From positions 760,106-775,466 of the forward strand of contig NZ_CP053923.1 in NCBI RefSeq assembly GCF_014672695.1: a DNA stretch of 15,361 nt. The letters are read 5' to 3'. Shown here piece after piece: positions 7,630 to 15,361 of this stretch; the first letter of the stretch is position 1, and each line of letters starts with the position of its first letter. This DNA comes from Defluviicoccus vanus (GTDB taxonomy: Bacteria > Pseudomonadota > Alphaproteobacteria > Rhodospirillales > Defluviicoccaceae). Made by a program: the position numbers and the translations under genes. The notes below the pieces were generated by a model, which had not been told where the DNA came from, searched no databases, and saw only the letters and a list, made by a program, of their open reading frames with translations.

Positions 7630-7670
7630 TTCCATCCATAGCTTGAATCACAATCAAGCCAAGGATGGAA
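7630..7670 (-). promoter_or_regulatory. Hairpin that would sequester the IS5-family transposase start codon
   Basis: Two nested inverted repeats are separated by a symmetric 3x3 internal loop: TTCCATCC (7630-7637) pairs with GGATGGAA (7663-7670), and GCTTGA (7641-7646) pairs with TCAAGC (7654-7659), around a 7-nt apical loop. In RNA from the minus strand, the ATG of the transposase (7635-7633) lies inside the outer stem. The 5' arm begins four bases from the terminal inverted repeat, so a transcript entering from outside would contain the full hairpin. This matches the known use of such structures in ISs to block translation of read-through transcripts. Confidence 0.6.
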
Positions 7671-7673
7671 TCC

Positions 7674-7689
7674 TGAATCTCAACAGGCC
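7674..7689. repeat. Terminal inverted repeat of IS5-family element, transposase-proximal end
   Basis: TGAATCTCAACAGGCC is the exact reverse complement of 4270-4285, with which it brackets the split element. Confidence 0.9.
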
Positions 7690-7693
7690 CTAG
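7690..7693. repeat. CTAG shared between the IS5-family and IS1182-family elements
   Basis: This single CTAG immediately follows the IS5-family terminal repeat and immediately precedes the IS1182-family terminal repeat. It therefore acts as a border for both, with matching copies at 4266-4269 and 9267-9270. Confidence 0.75.
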
Positions 7694-9266
7694 CAGCCTG
7701 TCGGACTTAACGCGAGGCGGAGCTGTGGGTTATAGAATCCGGGCATGGATTCACGCCCCCGGCCCGGACCTCTTCGGCATGAGCAACTTCCGCCCGATCG
7801 ACCGCGACAGCGGATTTCTGATGCCGCCGTCGGTGGACGAGTGGCTTCCGCAGCGGCACTTGGCGCGGTTCGTGGTGGAGGTGATCGCGGGGCTGGATCT
7901 GCGGCCGATGACCGGCAGCTACCGTGGCTCTGGGGAAGCGTCCTACCACCCCAGCCTTCTGCTGGGCATTCTGATCTACGGCTACGCCACCGGGGTGTTC
8001 TCCAGCCGCAAGCTGGAGCGGGCGACCTATGACAGCGTGGCGTTCCGCTTCATCGCGGCGAACGATCATCCGGACCATGACACCATCGCCGCGTTCCGCC
8101 GACGCTTTCTGCCGCAGATCGAGAAGCTGTTCGTCCAGGTGCTGGTGCTCGCGCGCGAGATGGGCGTGCTGAAGCTGGGAACGGTCGGGCTCGACGGGAC
8201 CAAGGTCCACGCCAATGCCAGCCGGCACAGCGCGCTGTCCTATGACCATGCGGGCAAGCTGGAGGCCCAACTGCAGGCCGAAGTGGCCGATCTCATGGCC
8301 AAGGCAGAAGCGGCGGACCAGGTGGACATCGCTGACGGCATGTCGATCCCCGACGAATTGGCGCGACGTGAGGAACGGTTGTCCAGGCTCGCCGAGGCCC
8401 GGGCGAAGATCGAGGCCCGCGCGAAGGAACGCTTCGAACGGGAGCAGGCAGACCATCAGGCGAAACTCGCAGCACGGGACGCCAAGGCAGCGGCCACCGG
8501 CAAGAAGCCCACGGGCCGTGAGCCGAAGCCGCCGGTGGCGACGCCGCTGCCCACGGATCAGATCAATCTGACCGACGAGGAAAGCCGCATCATGGCGGTG
8601 GCGGGCGGCGGTTTTGAGCAGTGCTACAATGCGCAGGCGGCGGTGGCGGCGGGCAGTCTGCTGGTGGTGGTCGCCGACGTGGTGCAGGCGCCCAACGACA
8701 AGCAGCAGCTTACACCCATGCTGGACAAGATCGGCACTCTGCCGGACGTGCTCGGCAGGCCGGACATGCTGTTGGCGGACAATGGCTACTTCAGCGAGGC
8801 GAATGTGCAGGCCTGTGTGGCCGGCGGGATCGAACCGCTGATCGCACTTGGTCGCGAGGCGCATCATCTCAGCCTGCAAGAGCGCTTCGCTGCGGCGCCA
8901 CCGGCGCCCGAAGACCCCACCCCGGTTCAGGCGATGGCGTATCGGCTGCGCACGCCGCAGGGCCGCGCGCTCTACGCCCTGCGCAAGCAGACGCCCGAGC
9001 CAGTGTTTGGCATCATCAAGTCCGTGCTGGGGTTCCGGCAGTCCCTGCTGCGCGGGCTCAATGCCGCCCGTGGCGAGTGGAGGCTTGTAACCATGGCATG
9101 GAACCTGAAGCGGATGTTCGCCCTCAGCCGCGCCGTCTAGCCTGCGCGGCCAGTTCCGCAGGCGCGCCAGCGCGACCGCACCGCCCAAAATGGCGCTGAC
9201 AGAGGCGCCGACGCACCGATCCCTACGCAGGTCCGGCGACGCCCGAGACGCAAGTCCGACAGGCTG
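7694..9266 (+). mobile_element. IS1182-family insertion sequence (1573 bp)
   Basis: Perfect 15-bp terminal inverted repeats, CAGCCTGTCGGACTT at 7694-7708 and its complement at 9252-9266, are flanked on both sides by CTAG. One full-length transposase gene lies inside. The 1.57-kb size fits the family. No frameshift, stop or internal deletion is seen, so the element may be active. The 3' non-coding 111 bp (9141-9251) hold nothing else recognisable. Confidence 0.9.
7779..9140 (+). CDS. IS1182-family transposase
   Basis: A DDE transposase of 453 residues from ATG 7779 (an in-frame GTG at 7725 adds 18 poorly conserved residues). The N-terminal domain opens FRPIDRDSGFLMPPSVDEWLP, the usual IS1182 start, followed by GILIYGYATGVFSSRKLE. 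The catalytic triad is visible as Asp139 in VGLDGTKVHANAS, Asp334 in LLADNGYFSE and Glu407 in TPEPVFGIIK. Between the first two lies a charged, helical, probably coiled insert (about 160-235) rich in Arg, Glu and Ala, then a basic linker. The C-terminus ends WNLKRMFAL, as in the family. The frame is intact from start to stop. The start is chosen by family alignment in memory; no strong ribosome site precedes it. Confidence 0.92.
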   Translation: MSNFRPIDRDSGFLMPPSVDEWLPQRHLARFVVEVIAGLDLRPMTGSYRGSGEASYHPSLLLGILIYGYATGVFSSRKLERATYDSVAFRFIAANDHPDHDTIAAFRRRFLPQIEKLFVQVLVLAREMGVLKLGTVGLDGTKVHANASRHSALSYDHAGKLEAQLQAEVADLMAKAEAADQVDIADGMSIPDELARREERLSRLAEARAKIEARAKERFEREQADHQAKLAARDAKAAATGKKPTGREPKPPVATPLPTDQINLTDEESRIMAVAGGGFEQCYNAQAAVAAGSLLVVVADVVQAPNDKQQLTPMLDKIGTLPDVLGRPDMLLADNGYFSEANVQACVAGGIEPLIALGREAHHLSLQERFAAAPPAPEDPTPVQAMAYRLRTPQGRALYALRKQTPEPVFGIIKSVLGFRQSLLRGLNAARGEWRLVTMAWNLKRMFALSRAV

Positions 9267-9270
9267 CTAG
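9252..9270. repeat. Right terminal repeat and CTAG border of the IS1182-family element
   Basis: The segment is the exact reverse complement of 7690-7708, including the flanking CTAG (9267-9270). The terminal repeat proper is 9252-9266. Chromosomal sequence resumes at 9271, 62 bp from the glmS stop. Confidence 0.88.
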
Positions 9271-9332
9271 GCTACGGCTATCCGCCGTGAGGCCGCCATG
9301 TCCTCCGATTCCGTCGCCGGCCGGGCGCGCGA

Positions 9333-11156
<1,824 letters not shown>

Positions 11157-11185
11157 GCGCGTTCGATCCCGTTTACTTGGGAGGA

Positions 11186-12541
11186 CTACTTCTGCTGCTT
11201 CGCTTTTTCGGCAGCCCGCCGTTGGCGAAACGCCGAAGCCCAACCGGGCTTTTCCGCGTGTGGTCCTCGGGTGAGGGCCAGCGAGTGGGCGGTCACATCG
11301 CGGGAGATGACGCTGCCGGCACCGATGATGGCACCATCGCCGATCGTTACCGGCGCCACCAGCGACGTATTCGAACCAATGAACGCCCCCGAACCGACGA
11401 CGGTGCGATCCTTGAAGAAGCCGTCGTAGTTGCAGGTGATCGTCCCGGCGCCGATGTTGGCACCGGCGCCGATATCCGCATCGCCGATGTAGGTGAGGTG
11501 GTTGATCTTCGCCCCCGCCTCGACCACGGAATTCTTGACCTCGACGAAGTTGCCGATATGCACGCCCTCGCCGATTTTGGCACCGGGCCTGAGGCGGGCG
11601 AAGGGCCCAACCTGCGCCCCGGCGGCGATGTCGACACCCTCGAAGTGGCAGAAGGGACGGATCGTCACCCCGTCACCGACGGTGACGCCAGGCGCGAAGA
11701 CGACGTTGGGTTCCACCACCACGTCGCGGCCGAGCCGAGTATCCCAACTGAAATATACGCTGGATGGATCGACCAGCGTCGCTCCGTCCGCCATCGCCTG
11801 CTGCCGCAGCGTCGCCTGCACCACGGCTTCGGCGCGCGCCAGATCGGCACGCGAATTCACCCCCAGCAGTTCGTCCTCAGTGCCCTCGACCACGTGGCAG
11901 AGGTGGCCGGCAGCGCGGGCGATGGCAACGATGTCGGTGAGGTAGTATTCGCCTTTGGCGTTGCGATTATCCAGCCGGTCGAGCAGGGAAAACAGCAGCT
12001 GGCCATCGACGGCGATGACGCCCGAGTTGCACCAGGGCATCGTCAACTGCGCCGGGCTGGCATCCTTGGCCTCGACGATCGCCTCCAAGCTGCCGTCGTC
12101 GGCGACCACCAGCCGGCCATAGGCGCCAGGGTCGGCGGGGCGGAATCCCAACACCACCACCGCCGGTGACGGGTTGGCCGCCCGCGCCGCGAGCAGACGC
12201 TGCAAGCTCGAAGCCGCAATCAAGGGGGTGTCGCCGTAGCAGATCAGGACGTCGCCGGCAAAATCATCCATCAACGACCGCGCCGCCATCACCGCGTGAC
12301 CGGTACCGAGCCTCGGTTCCTGCACCACCGTCGGGTGCGGCGCCACTGCCTTGGTAACGTCGGCCATCCCTTCGCCGACAACGACGACGATTCGCGCAGG
12401 CGCCAGCGATGCCACTGTGCCGATCACCGACTGGATCATCGGCCGGCCAGCGACGGCATGCATGACCTTTGGCAAGGCAGATTTCATCCGCGTTCCGAGT
12501 CCGGCAGCCAGAATGATAACTGCGCTCTCGCGTGTACTCAT
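11186..12541 (-). CDS. glmU: Bifunctional GlcN-1-P acetyltransferase / GlcNAc-1-P uridylyltransferase
   Basis: Acetylates glucosamine-1-phosphate and couples it to UTP, giving UDP-GlcNAc. The 451-residue product has an N-terminal nucleotidyltransferase domain with LAAGLGTRMKS at 11-21, Lys25, and metal-site Asp104 in CYGDTPLI. A linker helix near 230-250 leads to a left-handed beta-helix built from hexapeptide repeats (about 255-420). That domain holds catalytic His348 in INHLTYIGDADIG and the Asn371-Tyr372 pair. The C-terminal tail is Ala/Lys/Arg-rich. ATG 12541 is chosen over longer in-frame options because the protein then begins six residues before the nucleotide loop and has AAAGG seven bases upstream. 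It precedes glmS and is divergent from gph across 202 bp. glmM, which makes the intermediate, is not in the window. Confidence 0.97.
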   Translation of the reverse strand: MSTRESAVIILAAGLGTRMKSALPKVMHAVAGRPMIQSVIGTVASLAPARIVVVVGEGMADVTKAVAPHPTVVQEPRLGTGHAVMAARSLMDDFAGDVLICYGDTPLIAASSLQRLLAARAANPSPAVVVLGFRPADPGAYGRLVVADDGSLEAIVEAKDASPAQLTMPWCNSGVIAVDGQLLFSLLDRLDNRNAKGEYYLTDIVAIARAAGHLCHVVEGTEDELLGVNSRADLARAEAVVQATLRQQAMADGATLVDPSSVYFSWDTRLGRDVVVEPNVVFAPGVTVGDGVTIRPFCHFEGVDIAAGAQVGPFARLRPGAKIGEGVHIGNFVEVKNSVVEAGAKINHLTYIGDADIGAGANIGAGTITCNYDGFFKDRTVVGSGAFIGSNTSLVAPVTIGDGAIIGAGSVISRDVTAHSLALTRGPHAEKPGWASAFRQRRAAEKAKQQK

Positions 12542-12654
12542 GTCGAACCTTTCATCCAACGGCATGGGAACGCGCGACGGTTCCGACTTGCCCGATGTTG
12601 CCGCTGCCAGAGGACCAATAACGGAGAACCAAAGCCTGGGACCAAAGCCGGACG

Positions 12655-12683
12655 TTGCCAACAGGCGTCGGTCGATCTATCCC
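12655..12683 (+). promoter_or_regulatory. Possible sigma-70-type promoter for gph
   Basis: TTGCCA (12655-12660), a 17-bp spacer and TATCCC (12678-12683) lie 61 bp upstream of the gph ATG, within the 202-bp glmU/gph divergent region. Between it and the gene is a small hairpin, ACCTCC (12692-12697) with GGAGGT (12702-12707). The match is partial and chance is quite possible. I see no clear promoter for glmU on the other strand. Confidence 0.25.
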
Positions 12684-12743
12684 CCGCAAGGACCTCCGAC
12701 GGGAGGTTGCCACGGGCGGCACTTAAACACAAAAGGACAGGCA

Positions 12744-13427
12744 ATGGGTGTGATCCAGGTCATCATTTTCGATCTCGACGGAACCCTCGTCGATAGCGTT
12801 GCCGACATTGCCTTCGCCGCCAATCAGGTGCTCGCCGCCCGGCGCCTGCGAACGCTCGCCGTCGAGGCATTTATTCCATTGATCGGCGAAGGCGCGAAAC
12901 GGCTGATGGAACGCACCTTGCTTGCCGCCGGGGGCGATGCTGAGGATGACCTGGAGGGGGCTCTGGCGGCGTTTCTCGGCGCTTATGCCGCCAATTTGAC
13001 CCGGGCGACCGTCGCCTATCCGGGCGCGGCGGAGGCCCTCATGACGCTGGCGGCAGCAGGCTATCGTCTGGCGGTCTGCACCAATAAGCCGGAAGCGCAT
13101 GCGCGGACGATCCTTACCCGTCTCGGCCTCGATCGTCAGCTGACGATGATCATCGGCGGCGACAGCGTGCCAGGGGCGCGCAAACCCGACCCGCAGATGC
13201 TGGCGCCGATTCTTGCCGCCTGTGGTGTCTCCGCGGCGGCGGCGGTGATGATCGGCGACAGCATCACCGACGTGAGGCTGGCCCGTGCGGCGGGTATGCC
13301 GGTAATGCTGCGTGCCGGCGGCTATGCGACGCAGCCGGCGGCGGCGCTCGGCGCCGATGCGGTGGTTGACGACCTCGGCGAGTTGCCGAGGGCGATCGAG
13401 CGTCTGCAGCGTGCGGCGATTGCTTGA
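12744..13427 (+). CDS. gph: Phosphoglycolate phosphatase, HAD family
   Basis: Dephosphorylates 2-phosphoglycolate, arising from DNA repair or oxygenase activity of Rubisco. The 227-residue protein carries all HAD motifs: nucleophile Asp10 and Asp12 in FDLDGTLVDS, Thr113 in VCTNKP, Lys147 in ARKPDPQ, and Asp172/Asp176 in MIGDSITDV. An alpha-helical C1 cap lies about residues 18-85. The start ATG has a good ribosome site (AAAAGGACAG) at proper distance, which decides it over the longer frame running back to 12351. The TNKP motif II and DSITD motif IV are typical of Gph rather than of beta-phosphoglucomutase. A broader pyrophosphatase or sugar-phosphatase role cannot be excluded. Its stop codon overlaps the -35 box of the following tRNA gene. 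Confidence 0.92.
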   Translation: MGVIQVIIFDLDGTLVDSVADIAFAANQVLAARRLRTLAVEAFIPLIGEGAKRLMERTLLAAGGDAEDDLEGALAAFLGAYAANLTRATVAYPGAAEALMTLAAAGYRLAVCTNKPEAHARTILTRLGLDRQLTMIIGGDSVPGARKPDPQMLAPILAACGVSAAAAVMIGDSITDVRLARAAGMPVMLRAGGYATQPAAALGADAVVDDLGELPRAIERLQRAAIA

Positions 13428-13452
13428 CAGTCCCGACGCGAGCGCCTTTATT
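13424..13452 (+). promoter_or_regulatory. Sigma-70-type promoter of tRNA-Val
   Basis: A consensus TTGACA (13424-13429), an exact 17-bp spacer and TTTATT (13447-13452, four of six matches to the -10 consensus) lie just upstream of the tRNA. A GC-rich discriminator (GCGCCGAC) follows, typical of stable-RNA promoters under stringent control. Transcription would start near 13459, leaving a leader of about 20 nt. The -35 box overlaps the gph stop codon. Confidence 0.8.
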
Positions 13453-13478
13453 GCGCCGACGGATCGCCATGCGCGACC

Positions 13479-13553
13479 GGGCGCGTAGCTCAGCGGGAGA
13501 GCACTGCCTTCACACGGCAGGGGTCACAGGTTCAATCCCTGTCGCGCCCACCA
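13479..13553 (+). tRNA. tRNA-Val, anticodon CAC
   Basis: A full cloverleaf can be folded. The acceptor stem GGGCGCG (13479-13485) pairs with CGCGCCC (13543-13549), discriminator A is at 13550, and CCA is encoded (13551-13553). The D arm is GCTC/GAGC. The anticodon stem CTGCC/GGCAG encloses the loop TTCACAC with anticodon CAC at 13511-13513, which reads GTG codons. The T arm ACAGG/CCTGT has the loop TTCAATC. No mismatched stems are seen. No clear terminator follows; 13554-13676 shows no other feature. Confidence 0.97.
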
Positions 13554-13676
13554 TTGCAATCACTGGTTTGAAATCGATTCCCCTCGCATAATTGTGCCGT
13601 TCATGCATGGACGCAGCAGGACCATGCCGTCAATCTTGCAGAGAACTTCAGCCGCCGAGGTACGTCACGGTGTACG

Positions 13677-14495
13677 TCAGGTGAAGGGACGATCGTGCTG
13701 CAGCGAGGGAACGCGCTGCCGCGCCCTGGCCACCGCCGCCGGATCCACCTCGGCAACGATGATGCCCACCTCCTCGCCGCCATCGGCCAGGACTTCGCCC
13801 CACGGATCGACGATCAGCGAATGGCCGTAGGTTTCGCGGCCTTCGGCGTGGGTGCCGCATTGCGCCGGCGCAAAGACGAAGGTGCCGTTCTCGATGGCGC
13901 GGGCACGTTGCAGCACATGCCAGTGGGCGCGGCCGGTGGTGCGGGTGAAGGCCGCCGGGATCGACAGGAAATCGGCCCCCGCCTGCGCCAACGCCCGATA
14001 GAGATGGGGAAAGCGCAGGTCGTAACAAACGCTGAGGCCGAGGCGGCCCCAGGGCGTTTCGGCAACGACGGCGCGATCGCCGGCGGCAATGGTCGCTGAT
14101 TCGCGATAACTCTCGCCTCCACCGAGATCGACGTCGAACAGGTGAATCTTGTCGTAGCGAGCGACGATGGCGCCGGTGGCATCCACCAGCAGCGAACGGT
14201 TTGCCACCTTGCCGTCGCCGACAGCAACCGCGAGCGAGCCGATCAGCAGCCACACGCCGGTCTGCTGTGCCACGTCGCGGAAGGTGGCCAGGCCGGGGTG
14301 CGCGTCCTCCTCCGGCGTCTTTTCGCGCAACAGCCGGCCGATCGGCTCCAGCATGCTGACGTTTTCCGGGAGTAGCACCAGATCGGCGCCGGCATCGCGC
14401 GCCCGACGGATGAGGTCGCCGACCGGAGCCGTGTTCTCGGCGATGGTGCGCGCTGAATTGGTCTGCACACAGGCAACGCGAAAGGACGCGGTCAT
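13677..14495 (-). CDS. Nitrilase-superfamily amidase, probable deaminated-glutathione amidase
   Basis: A carbon-nitrogen hydrolase of 272 residues with the Glu-Lys-Cys triad visible: Glu44 in LLPENVSM, Lys116 in RYDKIHLFDVD and Cys157 in LSVCYDLRFPHLY. The RYDKIHLFDVDL and CYDLRFP segments resemble the Nit1/YbeM group, shown to hydrolyse deaminated glutathione as metabolite repair; omega-amidase (Nit2) is the main alternative. No signal peptide is seen, so it is cytosolic. ATG 14495 puts the protein directly at the first beta strand (FRVACVQTNS) with GCGGGAG just before it. A longer frame upstream is only the shifted middle of grxC. It starts 7 nt after the grxC stop, so comF, grxC and this gene probably form one operon. 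Two in-frame TGA codons, 12 nt apart, end it. Confidence 0.88.
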   Translation of the reverse strand: MTASFRVACVQTNSARTIAENTAPVGDLIRRARDAGADLVLLPENVSMLEPIGRLLREKTPEEDAHPGLATFRDVAQQTGVWLLIGSLAVAVGDGKVANRSLLVDATGAIVARYDKIHLFDVDLGGGESYRESATIAAGDRAVVAETPWGRLGLSVCYDLRFPHLYRALAQAGADFLSIPAAFTRTTGRAHWHVLQRARAIENGTFVFAPAQCGTHAEGRETYGHSLIVDPWGEVLADGGEEVGIIVAEVDPAAVARARQRVPSLQHDRPFT

Positions 14496-14502
14496 CTCCC
14501 GC

Positions 14503-14766
14503 TCACGCCGCCAGACCGAGCAGACGGTCCAGTTCGCCGGCGCGATCAAGCGCGGCAAGCTTGTCCGAGCCTCCCACGTGGGTGCCGTCGAACACACCTG
14601 CGGCACTGTTTGCAGACCACCGGCGCGGCGCACCATCTCGTCGCGGGCGCCGATCACATCGGTGACATCGATTTCACTGAACGCGACACCCTTTTTTCGT
14701 CAGCAGCGCCTTGGCACGGTGGCAGTAGCCGCACAAGGGGCTGGTGTAGATTTCGACGGTCGCCAT
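14503..14766 (-). pseudogene. grxC: Glutaredoxin 3 (GrxC-type), two compensating frameshifts
   Basis: The start ATG 14766 gives MATVEIYTSPLCGYCHRAK, with a CGYC dithiol active site in place of the common CPYC. After LLTKKG the frame is lost at a run of six A (14692-14697). Removing one A restores GVAFSEIDV, and reading continues as RDEMVRRAGGLQTVPQV with the conserved cis-proline TVP. Near 14592-14598 one base is missing. Restoring it returns to the first frame with FDGTHVGGSDKLAALD, including the GG-S-D glutathione-binding motif, and the TGA at 14503. The corrected product is 87 residues, normal for GrxC. As written, translation stops soon after the A run, so the gene would be dead. Because both lesions are single-base and one is in a homopolymer, consensus error is a strong alternative. 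It is flanked by comF and the amidase gene. Confidence 0.82.
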
Positions 14767-14831
14767 TGGCAGGTCCCTTCCGCTGTTTGCCTGCATATAG
14801 GCCCGGCAGGAACCACTGGCCAAGCCGCCAA

Positions 14832-15361
14832 TTACAGTTGCGTCGTCAGATCGCGCACGGCGCGAGCCAAAGCCAGCACGTCGACCCTCGCCGCACCAGC
14901 CGCGAGCAGTACCCGGGTGCAGTTGGCCGCCGTCGAACCGGTGGTGAGAACGTCGTCGATCAGCACGACCCGGCGCCCCTCGATGCGTCGCGCCGCACTT
15001 GGCCGCAGTGCGAAGGCGCCAGCGACGCTGCGCGCACGCGCCCTGGCACCGAGGGTGCCCATCTTCTTCGTCCGCCGCTGCCGGATCAGCGCGTCGGGGG
15101 CGACGCCAACGTCGGTCTGGCGGCCAATAGCGTGTGCCAGCAGCGCCGCCTGATTGAATCGGCGCGCCAGCAGCCGCGTCCAGTGCAACGGCACCGGCAC
15201 CAGGACGTCGGCATCATCCATAAGGTCGCGGCCGGCGCGGACCATCCAGCGGGCGAACACCGGCACCGCGTCGGTGCGGTCACCATTCTTATAGCCGAGA
15301 ATGAGCCGGCTGCTGCCGTCGTCGTAGACTACAGCGGCACGGGCGCGGTTGAAGGGGGCCG
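14832..15361 (-). CDS. comF: ComF family protein (phosphoribosyltransferase-like), 5' end beyond window
   Basis: The last part of a ComF/GntX-type protein; the frame is open to the window edge, with the first complete codon at 15359. From there it reads APFNRARAAVVYDDGSS, then LILGYKNGDR, VLVPVPLHWTRLLARRFNQ and a C-terminal phosphoribosyltransferase signature, VVLIDDVLTTGST, the PRPP-binding loop. QRRTKKMGTLGARARARSVAGAF is the family pattern before it. The N-terminal zinc-finger typical of ComF would lie outside the window. ComF proteins are linked to DNA uptake in competent bacteria, but in alphaproteobacteria their role is not settled. The stop TAA is 65 bp upstream of grxC, and the order comF-grxC-nitrilase recurs in this class. 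An internal GTG at 15266 is not the start, since homology continues upstream. Confidence 0.9.
   Translation of the reverse strand, partial: APFNRARAAVVYDDGSSRLILGYKNGDRTDAVPVFARWMVRAGRDLMDDADVLVPVPLHWTRLLARRFNQAALLAHAIGRQTDVGVAPDALIRQRRTKKMGTLGARARARSVAGAFALRPSAARRIEGRRVVLIDDVLTTGSTAANCTRVLLAAGAARVDVLALARAVRDLTTQL

Larger units (their letters stand above)
6913..7635 (-). pseudogene. IS5-family (IS427-like) transposase, main part, interrupted
   Basis: A DDE transposase read in two frames. The first frame starts at ATG 7635 and ends at TAG about 7288. It contains the N-terminal DUF4096-like WxxMEPHCLG region, SPWRDLP and Asp94 in YAMVDATIVKVHRHGQGAKGG. The second frame continues after a -1 shift at an A4G5 run as TQSQAIGRSKGGMTTK, then ADKAFDSN (second Asp) and WRHLIENFFCKLKEFKRIAMR (catalytic Glu). 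Two-frame organisation is normal in this group, so the shift is not damage. The true break is at 6912, where the IS66 insertion replaces the last ten residues; the stub would read on about 17 codons into IS66. The rebuilt protein would be about 250 residues. All three catalytic residues survive, so residual activity cannot be excluded. Confidence 0.9.
4270..7689 (-). mobile_element. IS5-family element (IS427-like), split by an IS66-family insertion
   Basis: Perfect 16-bp terminal inverted repeats lie at 4270-4285 and 7674-7689 (GGCCTGTTGAGATTCA and its complement); the match is 20 bp if the palindromic CTAG borders are counted. Removing the 2593-bp IS66 element and one copy of its 8-bp duplication leaves about 820 bp, the normal size for IS427-type members of IS5. 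The two-frame transposase, with the joining slip site, is also typical of that group. The element was complete when IS66 entered it, because the reading frame of the transposase tail resumes exactly across the junction. The subgroup name is from recall of family features, not a database match. Confidence 0.9.

Noticed and set aside
7735..7767. Inverted repeats GAATCC/GGATTC and CCGGGC/GCCCGG upstream of the IS1182-family transposase start
   Set aside because: They overlap each other and do not include the likely start codon at 7779; in such GC-rich sequence they are weak evidence for a control hairpin.
7707..9188. A 493-codon minus-strand open frame opposite the IS1182-family transposase
   Set aside because: Antisense shadow: no motif, rich in His/Arg/Gln as expected from the complement of the transposase.
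11157..11185. glmS ribozyme or other leader control ahead of glmS
   Set aside because: Only 29 bp separate glmU and glmS, too short for a glmS ribozyme, which is known mainly from Gram-positive bacteria.
11177..12169. A 330-codon plus-strand open frame opposite glmU
   Set aside because: Its repetitive character is the complement of the hexapeptide repeats of GlmU.
13661..13679. TACGTCA repeated twice, 5 bp apart, near the end of the amidase gene
   Set aside because: A short direct repeat that gives two in-frame stop codons on the minus strand; too short to call an attachment site or iteron.

Overview
The window looks like chromosomal DNA from a GC-rich alphaproteobacterium, possibly of the Rhodospirillales type. 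This rests on base composition by eye, the style of the proteins, the order comF-grxC-nitrilase, and the paired glmU/glmS. No marker gene fixes the species.

Layout, left to right. (1) 28-2906, minus strand: gabD (succinate-semialdehyde dehydrogenase) followed by gor (glutathione reductase), a probable two-gene unit. GabD can yield NADPH, which Gor consumes. (2) About 2990-4265: an AT-rich islet with one plus-strand gene of unknown function, an operator-like inverted repeat in its upstream region, and an AT-rich tail that reads like decayed coding sequence. (3) 4266-9270: a 5-kb pile-up of three insertion sequences. An IS5-family element (IS427-like) has been split near its 3' end by a complete IS66-family element, which left a perfect 8-bp target duplication (GATAGATA). 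It abuts an IS1182-family element. All three outer borders of this block are CTAG, so one CTAG appears to serve as border for two neighbouring elements. (4) 9333-12541, minus strand: glmU then glmS, the two outer steps of UDP-GlcNAc synthesis for peptidoglycan and LPS. (5) 12744-13427, plus strand: gph (phosphoglycolate phosphatase), divergent from glmU, then tRNA-Val(CAC), whose sigma-70-type promoter overlaps the gph stop codon. (6) 13677-15361, minus strand: comF (cut by the window end), grxC (two compensating frameshifts) and a nitrilase-superfamily amidase resembling deaminated-glutathione amidase.

Glutathione is a recurring theme (gor, grxC and the putative deaminated-glutathione amidase), but these genes sit in two separate clusters. 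No CRISPR array, rRNA, prophage or recognisable defence system is visible. The least explained item is the AT-rich gene at 3165-4154. The most informative structural signals are the nested IS architecture and a hairpin that would bury the start codon of the IS5-family transposase. Three apparent indels in two genes (IS66 tnpC and grxC) may be real decay or consensus errors. One lies in a run of six A, which favours error at that site.
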